A program made the translations under genes and the position numbers. A stretch of DNA of 64,000 nucleotides from Odiellus spinosus (taxonomy: Eukaryota; Arthropoda; Arachnida; Opiliones; Phalangiidae): contig OY987225.1 in NCBI GenBank assembly GCA_963920705.1, positions 32,775,458 to 32,839,457 on the forward strand. The letters run 5' to 3'. Of the stretch, positions 25,173-35,215 are shown piece after piece (positions within the stretch are counted from its first letter, which is position 1; every line of letters starts with the position of its first letter). The notes under the pieces were generated by a model, which saw nothing but the letters and a program-made list of their open reading frames with translations, was not told the DNA's origin and did no database searches.

Positions 25173-25929
25173 ACTCACTAGTAAAAAATTACAAACTACA
25201 GGCATTCTCTCGTAACCTAAAGTAAAAACAAAATTATCGAAGCAAAACTATAAGCGTGTGGCTTCATTCGATTTCATTTCCTGAACGAACCAAAACTTTA
25301 GTTGCGGTTTTATTTAAAGCAACGCGTACGAAGATACGAGCCATATATTTCTTCAAACTAACCTCCCACACACTCTTAAACATAATTTAAGTGTTTCTAT
25401 TTCGATAAACAGACTAGATTAGACTGGATTTGAGGGGAAGTAAGCTGGAGTTTATCCCACGACATTGAGGGCCGGGATACGAATGGGAGGTGAAAGGGCA
25501 ACCTAGAAAATATCGAGTTTGCAAATTATCTTTTTTTTTAAGGTTCCTTTTTCCTTCCTCACTCGGAATCACGGAACACCGCCTTCAATAAATATATTTC
25601 ATCGCTATCACTGGGTCAAGAGAAAAGTATACGATTTGTAAGACTAGCTAGGACTATTCAATGAAGCGTAAAGATAGTCAATGGTCAGCTTAGACCATTA
25701 GTCTAAACAATGAAATTGGGAACTCTTTATAAAGTAATTAAGGTTAATTAGGCCTAATTACTAAACTAGATAAAGTTTTTACATTGTTGCAGTATACAAT
25801 AATGTTTGTATATTCACAAATTAGGTTAATTGATGCTAATTAAAGTAATAAATAAAATATGTTTGAATGTTAACGTAAATTAAACTTGAGCATTTAAATA
25901 TCAGATAATATTAACATAGGTGATAAGAC

Positions 25930-26245
25930 CAAGAATCCATTCAGGTTCCATAAGAATATGGGAGGGCCGCGATTCAATAACCATCCTCCCAAACTTTGAA
26001 GCAAAAGTTCGTCCGCTTCGAATCGATTTTTCAAGTAAATCGCTCCTGACATCTATTATTAACCCGCGCCACTAACGACCTTGACATTATATTTTGGGTA
26101 ATAAAAATGGAGCCAACCGAAAAAAGATCTAAGCGTACAAATGTTGCGAAAATTGCGGACGAACTTTTGTTACAAAGTTTGGGAGGATGGTACCAGAGGC
26201 TAAAGCTACGCTCCCATATTCTTATGGAACCTGAATGGATTCTTG
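25930..26245 (+). mobile_element. MITE family C, copy 2
   Basis: 316 bp with ends CAAGAATCCATTCAGGTTCC and its complement. Perfect 7-bp duplication ATAAGAC (25923-25929 and 26246-26252). Confidence 0.93.
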
Positions 26246-26829
26246 ATAAGACTAATTGATATTAAAATAATTTATAAAAATAATTAAAATTCACAATTTA
26301 TATCGAAAATTTAAAATTGCAGACTTTTTTTAAATTAAAATTATATATTATTAAAATAATTAAATATTAAGTTATAATAACACCAGTTATTAATTTTTAA
26401 TTGATATTGATTAACGTAATTAATTTAAATATACGTTTGAATTAATAAATTATAATTATAGTTCAGAAATATATGCCACATCAGATTCATGGCTTTAATA
26501 TTGAAGTTAACCTAAAACTATGGAACGGATCAATAAAAAAACCTTAATCTTGATCCTCAATAGCGGATCCTCGTCTGTGGGTCAATAGTGTTTGTGTCAC
26601 TATTCGATTAGACTAAAGATTAAGGACAACCCCGTATAATCCATATTAAGCACCCGCGCGAGGGCTAAAACTGGATTGACAAATGTCAACCATCTTATCA
26701 AAATTCAAAGCAAGCAAGACACTTAATTACTTTAATCTTCCTCTCCTATAGGAATTTGAGGAAACTTTAATTGTAACGCGGATAGTTACAATTAAAGTAT
26801 GAAAACTACCGTAATCTTGGAAAATAATA

Positions 26830-27200
26830 AATTACGCGGTAATTTACAGTCTCGGGGTAATTTATTGGTATTCAAAAAATTTGTATTTTAATTTCTGATT
26901 TTAAATACGGAATTTCTAAGGCTTGAAATTCTTATTTCTGACTAAAGCCTTTGTCTTTGTATTGATAGGGCTTTAAGTGACTCAGACATGAAAAATTAGA
27001 TTAATATGCCCTTAACGACCCCAAATACAAATTGAAAATTTAAAACGTTGAACTTTGACCTCTTTTAGCAATTTGACAACTTTAAATACAAAAAGTTAAA
27101 TTGTCATTTTGTTAATTTTACCAGAGACTAATTATACTTAGCAAACCGTAAATTACCATTACCATGGAAAATTACCAATGTAAATTACCGTTTTATAACT
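26830..27200 (+). mobile_element. Family H element, copy 1
   Basis: Left ATTACGCGGTAATTTACAGT and right GTAAATTACC words form degenerate inverted, repeated ends. The interior cttaacgaccccaaa is shared with the copy at 29.6 kb. A further fragment lies at about 16953-16990. Confidence 0.6.
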
Positions 27201-27484
27201 TTAATTACAATGATAAATAGTCACGTAGGAAAAATAGGTGCAACTAAAAATTAAATGTGTTTTTCTCAAAAAACCCAAAATTATAATAAAAATACTGCTT
27301 ATTCGATGTTAAAATAGGTCCTTTCTAAGACTAGAATTGTAATAATTTATCGAAAGAGAAAGACCGGCTTATTTCAAAAATGTTTTTGCAAGAGCAAGAC
27401 GCGAACCAGTCTAGTACCATCGCGAGAATTATGTTTTCGAAAGCCACGTAATACCTTTATCGTTTTTAAAGGTTTCCATATATT

Positions 27485-27818
27485 TTAAAGGGGGAATGAA
27501 ACCTAATTTCTTTATCGTTTTAAATAAGCATTATCCACCAGTAACGAAAAATGAAAAACAAATATTAAACTAGAAATAGATTTAAAACTTACCATCAAAA
27601 TAGGCTTAGCTGGATTCATGGAGATATCCTGAACTCACAGTATAAGGACTAGCGACCAATGACATTGATCGATGGCTCTTATACGGGGAATCTCCATGAT
27701 CAGGATATCTCACACGAATCCAGCTAGGCAGCTAAGCCTAATTTGATGATAAGTATTAAATTTATTTCTAGTTTAATATTTGTTTGCAAATTCTTTTACC
27801 GTTTCATTCTCCCTTTAA
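27485..27818 (+). mobile_element. TTAA element family D, copy 4
   Basis: 334 bp, TTAA at 27485-27488 and 27815-27818, ends AGGGGGAATGAAACC / GTTTCATTCTCCCT. The inner foldback (aggcttagctggattcatggagat..) is intact. Confidence 0.88.
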
Positions 27819-28330
27819 GATCCGGGAACCATCCTTGGTACATCTCTATACGTAAACTGGATTGGTTGCCTACCTACTTTTAGAAATGACGCGGCACCAG
27901 TTAGAGAGAATAAGTGGCGAGTTTTCAGGGCATTAAAAAAATCTCTATAGTAACACTTCATTTAGATATCTAAGGAAGGAATACCTTTGCCCTTGTTGCT
28001 AATTTAAACAGTTTTTTTGAGCATAGGATGATATATTTTTTGACTTTTAATAAGGTACTCGCGTGGCCATTAAACGATTAAAATTCCTAACGCGGAACTA
28101 TGGGTTTATTGGGTATTTTTTGGGCACGAAAAAAAGTAGGTTCAAACCTAAATATTTCGGTTTTTATTAAACTTTTAGAATCTCTTCAATGGGTGATAAA
28201 GATTCAAAAGTATTGAAGGAATTTCAATGTTTTATAAAGAAAATTAGAACGGGTTTATGAATGAATCGAGATGTTTGTTTATTTACTTGTTTGTTTGTTT
28301 ATCAATAATTTGATCTAATTATTTAGTCTT

Positions 28331-29050
28331 TTAAAAGGAAAATGCAACCTAAAAGAGTGATTTTCTATCGCTAAAATACATAGGATTTGTTTAAGACTTG
28401 CAATGTAAAAACTATTTTCCAGCCTATCTATTGAACATCAGTCTAATTAATTGGAATTAAGCAAAGTAGGAAATAAGACTAATTACAACTCATTTCTATG
28501 AATGAGTGCGTTGGAATAATTGTTGTTAATGAGATTCGGTTAACACTAGCATAGTTAAAATCATTTTCCAATTTCCACAATTGAAAAATAATGACTAATT
28601 TAATCGTAATTAACCAAAGTAGGAATAAGATTAATTAAAACCCCCTTTCTAAGAATAGGTGCGTTTTAATAATTGTTGTAGATGTAATTCGGTTAGACTA
28701 GCAATGAAGAAATCATTTTCCAATCTCCAACATTGAAAAAGAGTCATTAATTAATCATAATTAATTAAAGTATGTAATAAGACTAATTAAAACCCCTTTT
28801 TACGAATGGGGCGTTTGGATAATTATTGTTTATGTGATTAGCATAGTAAAAACCATTTTCCAACTTCCAAAATTGAAAAACAGTCATTAATTAATCACAA
28901 TTAACTACAATTAACCAAAATAGGAATAATTAAAACCCCTTTCTACGAATGGGGGCGTTGGAATAATTGTCAACTTGATTCAGTTAGTAAAAAAACTATT
29001 TTCCAATCCCCACAATTGAAAAACAGTCGCTAATAAATTGAAATTAGTCA
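28331..29050 (+). repeat. Tandem array of about 140-150-bp units (about 5)
   Basis: Repeating block: (a)ttttccaa(t/c)..ccacaattgaaaaa, gtcattaattaat..attaa, aaaacccctttctacgaat, gcgttgg.taattgttg. Units begin near 28405, 28557, 28708, 28850 and 28993, and are diverged. The array opens with a D-family-like left end (ttaaaaggaaaatgcaacct), suggesting growth from inside a TTAA element. Confidence 0.75.
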
Positions 29051-29460
29051 AAATAAGAAAAAATATTAAATTTAAGTGCGGGTAATCAAAGAGGGGTATT
29101 TATTTAGTCGTTCGTATTAAAAAAAAATCTCAACGCCTCGCGTAAAAAAGGCGGTGCAATGTATTTTGGGGAAATCAAGTTTTTCCGCAATTTTAATTTA
29201 GTTAGCTTTAGGGTGAAAATAATTCCGAGGTAAGAAAGTCGGTGTGTAGGACGATGCAGTCTAAGGGGTAACAAAAAAATGTACCTCTCTAAAAATAAAA
29301 ACCAGATTGCAATTCGTTGGAGTACCATGGTACCGGCCAATCGTTCAAAGAGCTATCAGCTACATGTAAGAGAACCCACAGAATTAAACAGTTAAAACAA
29401 AAGCGCCTAAGGGAGCTCAATACCGAGATTAAAACACGTTCAAAAATTCTGACTTTTCCG

Positions 29461-29478
29461 TCCCGGGTTTCGGCACCA
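29461..29478 (+). other. 18-nt tRNA-Phe 3'-end word, copy 3
   Basis: Exact copy, 269 bp before family A copy 4. Sequence on either side is unlike that around copies 1 and 2 apart from a following T-rich stretch. Confidence 0.7.
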
Positions 29479-29571
29479 TTTTTATATTAGAATTTAACAA
29501 GGATAAAAATTCATCTCTCAAACTATAGTCAGTTGCCGCCTTGGAATATCTCAGTTTATTAAAAATTGGAA

Positions 29572-30140
29572 AATTAAGCGGTAATTTACAGTCTCATGGT
29601 AAATTACGCGGTAATTTATCGTCTCATGGTAAATTACGCGGTAATTTATCGATTGATAGGACAAAGGAACTTGAACATGAAAAGTTATGTCCTTAATGAC
29701 CCCAAACAAAAATAACTATTGAATAACACCAGAAGCCGATGAAACCCTCCTTTGAAGTGTACTACTCCAATGTTCGATATAGCGCTCCCCTTGTATGGGT
29801 AAAATTCCCAATTTTACGAGTTAGAAGGGGTCCTACTTCATCCCCCCTGTCTACGGAAAATTGGAAATTCTCTCTCTCCACAAACGACGACGTTTTTTGG
29901 ACGAACTCCAAGGCTGCTAGAGATATTCGCTCGACGAACTCCCGCTCCGAAAACATCTACCGTTAGGAGGCGTACGAATCGGGCCTATTGAGAATAACCC
30001 ATACGGAGAGGGGTAGACAAGACCCGGGAGTAATAGACTTCAAAAGGAGGGTTTCATCGGCTTCTGATAACACTTAAGTTTAAATTTTGTTATTTTCACC
30101 GGAGTAAACCATAAATTATCAGCGTAAATTTTATAACTAG
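29572..30140 (+). mobile_element. Family H element, copy 2, split by family A copy 4
   Basis: Three repeats of acgcggtaattta(c/t) at the left, cttaatgaccccaaac in the middle and taaattatcagcgtaaatttt at the right. Family A copy 4 sits inside with a clean 7-bp duplication. Confidence 0.65.
29730..30066 (+). mobile_element. MITE family A, copy 4 (nested in family H)
   Basis: 337 bp with intact ends and a perfect 7-bp duplication ATAACAC (29723-29729 and 30067-30073). It interrupts a family-H element whose halves are at about 29572-29722 and 30074-30140. Confidence 0.93.
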
Positions 30141-30143
30141 GAA

Positions 30144-30161
30144 TCCCGGGTTTCGGCACCA
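30144..30161 (+). other. 18-nt tRNA-Phe 3'-end word, copy 4
   Basis: Exact copy, 683 bp after copy 3 and directly beyond the right end of the split family-H element. Confidence 0.7.
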
Positions 30162-30270
30162 TATTTAAAACATTCTACATTCAGTAGTAATAGAGTTATT
30201 AGAGGATAAAAAACTGTATTTCTAATTTAAAGATACCAGTTTAAAAGTAATGAAAAATAAAATTACATAT

Positions 30271-30379
30271 AGTCTGTTGCAAAGTAGAATGAAAACACCT
30301 GTATGTTTACAGATAAAAATTAAGCAAAATGTGCTTTGTTTCTAAATAAACTAAAAACTTTAGAAAACTGAAACAGACT
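30271..30379. mobile_element. Short inverted-repeat element
   Basis: AGTCTGTTgCAAAG at the left and GaAACAGACT at the right, flanked by ATAT on both sides. About 109 bp; a small TA-type MITE is the likely identity. Confidence 0.5.
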
Positions 30380-30789
30380 ATATTTAAGTATATAATGTTT
30401 AACTATAAATTTAAGAACCACGATGTATGAAGTTTTTATTTACTTTTGAGTTAAATTTATGTCAAGATCGTAAATAAAGAGTTAGAGTGTGAGATTTGAA
30501 GAGATTTTTTTGGGGGTATTAGGGGGCCAGGTTGTTGAAATATCATTACATCCATAAAATGTATTATTCCATTAGTATTTTCTTTAAAATATTACCAGTA
30601 TTAAATCGTAATAAACGGGGTGTTAAAGAAGAAAATTACATATTATCGGAATATCTCGGCAAAATAAAATATTTTGAAATAAATATAAATTTTGGGTCAA
30701 TGTCTGGTTGGATGGATGTAATAAAAATAGATTTTATCGGTAGATAAGATTCTATTTAAATTCCCAGGTTTTTAAGGTTTCCTCTAATG

Positions 30790-31175
30790 AGTATGAACAA
30801 GGTTGTGCGAATAATATTAGGCCTAATCCACCAATAAAAAGTTTACAAAACAAATATTCAACTAGAAATAAATTTAAAACTTACCCGGAAAATAGGCTTA
30901 GCGGGATTCATGGAGATTCTGAATTGCATCCGTGTAAAGTTTAGCAACCAATGAACAAAGGCGAGATTTCCATGAGACTTACAATCGCGTTCGATTGGTC
31001 GATAGAAAATCAGGATCTCTATGAATCCCGCTAAGCCTATTTTGATGGTAAGTTTTAAATTTATTTCTAGTTTTAATATTTGTTCGTAATTTTATTTCAC
31101 TAGTGGATTAAGCCTATTTAAACGATAAGAAATCGATTTAAAATAACTTGTTATTAGGTTGCATTCTCCCTTTAA
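30790..31175 (+). mobile_element. TTAA element family D, copy 5 (left end decayed)
   Basis: Right end GGTTGCATTCTCCCTTTAA is intact at 31157-31175. Inner arms (ataggcttagcgggattcatgg / atgaatcccgctaagcctat) are intact. The left terminal 20 bases are not recognisable, so the left border is approximate. Confidence 0.8.
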
Positions 31176-32145
31176 CATTGTGCAATAATCCTCTACAACT
31201 ACAAATAAAATTTATACAGCACCATTACCAAAAATAAATTATAATATAAAACCCTCATAAAAAAATATTAAATTTAAATTATACCGGCGATATACATAAA
31301 CATTATAAATATTTCCGATAACCTAGATCCAGATTCCATTCCTAATTTCGCAGCCACACATTGTTATATATTCAGGCATTGAAAAATCCACGTTAAAACG
31401 AAGCTCGTTTAACAATAGGCTCCTTGAAGAAATGGACCCAATTTTAACTCCCGCTGTTTAATATATTCGCGAAATTAGAAGCGATAAAGTAAAAAATGAG
31501 GGTATGAAGAACAAGGTGCGGGTAAAATTATTCGTTCGCTACATCCCTGCCTTTCATTGTATTAAATCTAAGTCAATGGACGATCTAAACCAGTTTGCGT
31601 CATCATCAAAGTGCTTCGATCATAATTTTTATCTTAAAGGGCGAGTAAAAATGATTATTATTTTAATTATTAATACAAGTTATTAACAAGAGCTAATTTA
31701 ATATCCTGTACCTCTGTAGAAAATGCTGTAAAGCACGTTGAAGTGTAGGAAATAAAATTGCGTTGAATTATAGACAGTCAAAATTCAAATATATTTAATT
31801 AAAACCTTGAAGGTGATTTAAATTTAGATTAAAAAAACCTTTTCCAATAAAAACGTATGGCCCTTATAAAGTGGATACTCAGTACAGAAATTATTATTTT
31901 GTGTAAAACTATCATATTCAATTATTTAATTAACAATCCGTGTTGGAGTGTTAATTGTAATTAAGGTCTATATTCCAAGATTGAGATAACTACAGTACAT
32001 TTTATTGTTGAATTAAATGTTTTTAAAAAATTAATATTCTAAATTTATTATGACATTAAAGTTTGGGGTAAATTATTAATTTTATTCATGAAATTAAGCT
32101 ATATCTTTGGATAAACCCTGACATCCATTTATCTATTATATGAAT

Positions 32146-32435
32146 CAAGAAGGATCAGATAAGGAGAGGAAAAGTGGGAACGGCGCGGCTCCTACTGCGT
32201 CGGCCCAAACTCCTACTCTGAGAGAACGGGGGACAGACGGGGGTAGAGACGCTTCGTGGTAAATTGTTGTCACGTGGGTAAAACGAATCCTTTATGAGAC
32301 GCGCTAGCTAGCGACCACGTGACAACAGTTTACCTCGAGAATTTCCTATCCCCCCTTTCCACCCGAGTGGGAGGTTGGCTCTTCTCTCTAACTCAACGCA
32401 GCCCCACTTTTCCTCTCCTTATCTGATCCTTCTTG
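32146..32435 (+). mobile_element. MITE family B, copy 2
   Basis: 290 bp, nearly identical to the copy at 17167. Flanks TATGAAT and TCTGAAT form a 7-bp duplication with one mismatch. Confidence 0.9.
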
Positions 32436-33162
32436 TCTGAATATACAGATTGCATTTTTATTGTCCTACAAATAATATAAAAATAAAATATCTGAAAAAA
32501 AAAAAAAATCCTCTTCAGCTTCCCTTTAAGAGAAAGAAATCAGCCTCCCGAGATCCTAAAAAATCCCCCTCATCTTCTTTGGACTGTTATCTAACGGTAG
32601 ATCCAACCCCCCTCTCATCTCTCTTCTCTCTATCTATGGCAGGCTGTGGTCCCAAAACAAAGTCAGCATGGTTTGAAGGCCAGGGTCGGTGCCAATGGAT
32701 AGCGGAAGACCGGCTTCTAACGAATAGGAACAATTTTTCACTATAAAGTTTTGAATCGAAAACGGGACTTGTTTAGTTTACGAAGGGAGCTTCTTCCCTT
32801 CGAAAGAGCCAAGAGAGACGTTTAAATTCAACTCGGACTTCATTTAGAACGGTCGTCTAATAAATTTAAGCTTCCATATTATTAATAATAAATATAATAA
32901 GGATTTATTTATATACTATATATATATTTTATATTAAAAGTAAAGGTTTATTAGCTACGATTAGGACTTAAGGATGAGAAAAATGTTCGAGTAGTTAATT
33001 TTAATTCTAAATTAAATTTAATTTCGACGCGACTGGATTTATTTAATTGTGATACGTTTGTGAGAGTGAAATTGTAAAGAAATTGCCAAGCATTTTGGGA
33101 TTTGTCAAAGTTTCAAGTAAGTTTAATTTTAATTTTGTTTAGTTGAAGTAAGGCGGATTTTC

Positions 33163-33465
33163 TGGATTAAGTACTTTTACAAAAACGACGGCGCGAAAGC
33201 TATTTTATCACTGGTGTCAGAACGTGAGAAAAATCAAACTGTAGGCTCTACAATAGCGAAATCACGCGACCATAGTGACGTAATATTACGGGGAATTTTA
33301 ATTTTAAAAATTTCGAAAATGGGCGATTATAAAATATATATTTTTACTGTTATGGTAATTTTGTTCTATGACATATGTATATATATTTTGAATCGTTTTT
33401 TAACGATCTTTCCGAAAATGCTACCCAATATCCATTTCGAGTGACAGCCACACTTTTCGAGAAAT
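33163..33465 (+). mobile_element. Dispersed family I, copy 3
   Basis: Plus orientation: begins ggattaagtacttttac, passes gcgaaatcacgcgaccatag and ttaacgatctttccgaaaat, ends gtgacagccacactttt. A 76-aa frame inside is also found in copy 4 and reflects the repeat, not a gene. Confidence 0.8.
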
Positions 33466-34349
33466 ATTGGGATGTTTAGCTTCCTAATAAAATATATCTA
33501 CACTTAAAATTAGACATTAGCTAAAATTTGATATTATATCTATTAAATATTTAAATTTTTAAAAATATTGTTTTCAACCTTGCACTTGTTCAATTCATTG
33601 GGTCAAGGAAGGGTGTATATTAAGAATTTTTTGGATTTATTAACTAGAACCTAAAAGTGAAACCTTTACACATAATTTCGTAGTCAATAATTTATTCAAT
33701 AACAACAAAAAGTCAAGGCGGAAATAGTAATAGACAATTGGCATCATATAATTTGATCCCATAGATAATAACACTATCACGGCTAAGAAGCTGCCATTAC
33801 TCAATCGAAAACTCATATGACACCCGTATATAACCTAAAAGGCGTGGTTCCTAAATAAATTTTGCCAAAATTTCCAAGTTTTTTAAAAAATATACCAGTT
33901 ACATAAAATTTCGAGTTATTCGAGGTCGCAAATTTTAGTCTTTCAAGTTTTTTTAAGAAATATTTTTGGGGTTATGGAGGGTCGGTTCACGTTTTTGGGA
34001 AGACGATTTAAAGAAATATGGCCCACTAGAAGAAGAAGTTACAACACGCAACGCCCTGATGTTATTATTAACTATTAATTAAAAAATCATTAGTGAATTT
34101 TGGGTAACTTTGAAATACTTTTGCGAATTAAAATTAAACTCTAAAAGAGGATTCGTTAATTAAGGTCAAAGTTCAAGAGTAGAAAATTAAGTAGGAGGGT
34201 TACTTTGAAAGTTTTAGAGTTAAATTTAATTATTTTATGCAGGTGGCGCGATTAAATTGAAAAGTAAGAAATAGTTCACAACTAATTAGCTTCATTTGGT
34301 AATAATATATGTGGGTCAAAGTTGAAAGATATATTTCGAAGCTTTAGGG
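33466..34349. other. Upstream flank of ZP gene 1
   Basis: AT-rich sequence before the 30-bp array. No gene. Candidate regulatory sequence only by position. Confidence 0.5.
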
Positions 34350-34970
34350 TAAGTGATCTTAATAATTTTAGACGAATCAAAGGGGATCTTAATAATTTTA
34401 GACGAATCAAAGGGGATCTTAATAATTTTAGACGAATCAAAGGCGATCTTAATAATTTTAGACGAATCAAAGGCGATCTTAATAATTTTAGACGAATCAA
34501 AGTTATTCTTAGTAATTTTAGACGAATCAAAGTAAGAATTAGTAATTTTAGACAAATCAAAGTTATTCTTAGTAATTTTGGACGAATCAAAGTTATTCTT
34601 TGTAATTTTAGACGAATCAAAGTTATTATTAGTAATTTTAGACGAATCAAAGTTATTCTTAGTAATTTTAGACGAATCAAAGAAAGTCTTAGTTATTTTA
34701 GACGAATCAAAGAAAGTATCAGTAATTTTAGACGAATCAAAGAAAGTCTCAGTAATTTTAGACGAATCAAAGTAAGCCTTAGTAATTTTAGACGAATCAA
34801 AGAAAGTCTCAGTAATTTTAGACGAATCAAAGAAAGTCTCAGTAATTTTAGACGAATCAAAGAAAGTCTCAGTAATTTTAGACGAATCAAAGAAAGTCTC
34901 AGTAATTTTAGACGAATCAAAGAAAGTCTCAGTAATTTTAGACGAATCAAAAGTGATCTTAGTAATCAAA
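34350..34970. repeat. 30-bp minisatellite upstream of ZP gene 1 (about 20 units)
   Basis: The unit is about 30 bp with invariant core AATTTTAGACGAATCAAAG followed by a variable block. Variable blocks are grouped: GGGGATC and GGCGATC units first, then TTATTC units, then AAAGTCTC units at the right end, as expected from local unit duplication. Because 30 is a multiple of three, frames stay open on both strands (apparent ORFs up to 229 aa). These are artefacts. The array ends about 200 bp before the ATG of gene 1. Confidence 0.95.
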
Positions 34971-35170
34971 GTATTCCAAGAAAAATTCAAATTAAAGTTA
35001 GAAATAATTAAAAAAAAAACAATTGTGCCCTAAATCAGTTGTTCAAAGTTACCCTAATACATTTTTTATAACATTATTGACAATTTCAAAATCAAAAGTG
35101 TAAATAATGTCAAATATTTAATTTCTAGAATCAATCAAATCATTGTGGACGAGGACGGGTAGTGGTCATA

Positions 35171-35215
35171 ATGTTGTGGACCAATTTCATAGTCGCCACT
35201 GCTCTACTCATAGGG
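35171..35215 (+). CDS. ZP gene 1, exon 1 (start codon and signal-peptide core)
   Basis: Fifteen codons beginning MLWTNFIVATALLIG and ending directly before a consensus donor GTAAGT at 35216-35221. The exon ends in phase 0 and the next exon (41995) starts in phase 0; joining them completes a classical signal peptide ending LVLAG before acidic residues. The exon is too short for ORF callers. A possible 5'-UTR acceptor (ttctag, ending 35128) lies 42 bp upstream of the ATG, so an additional non-coding first exon is possible. Confidence 0.88.

Noticed and set aside
9388..29966. Recurring peptide frame (KPSFEVYYSN..) in four places
   Set aside because: It lies in the terminal and inner part of family-A MITEs. 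The frame is broken or shifted in copy 4, and similarity follows the DNA rather than protein selection.
32450..32746. 98-aa plus-strand ORF after family B copy 2
   Set aside because: Low-complexity Lys/Ser/Pro start, no recognisable domain, and it overlaps repeat-edge sequence; insufficient for a gene call.
34350..34970. CRISPR-like repeat array
   Set aside because: Units are contiguous with no unique spacers, and the genome is eukaryotic.
34282..35011. Long overlapping ORFs (132-229 aa) on both strands
   Set aside because: They are translations of the 30-bp minisatellite; the period is a multiple of three, several frames are open at once and no start context, domain or splice signal supports a gene.
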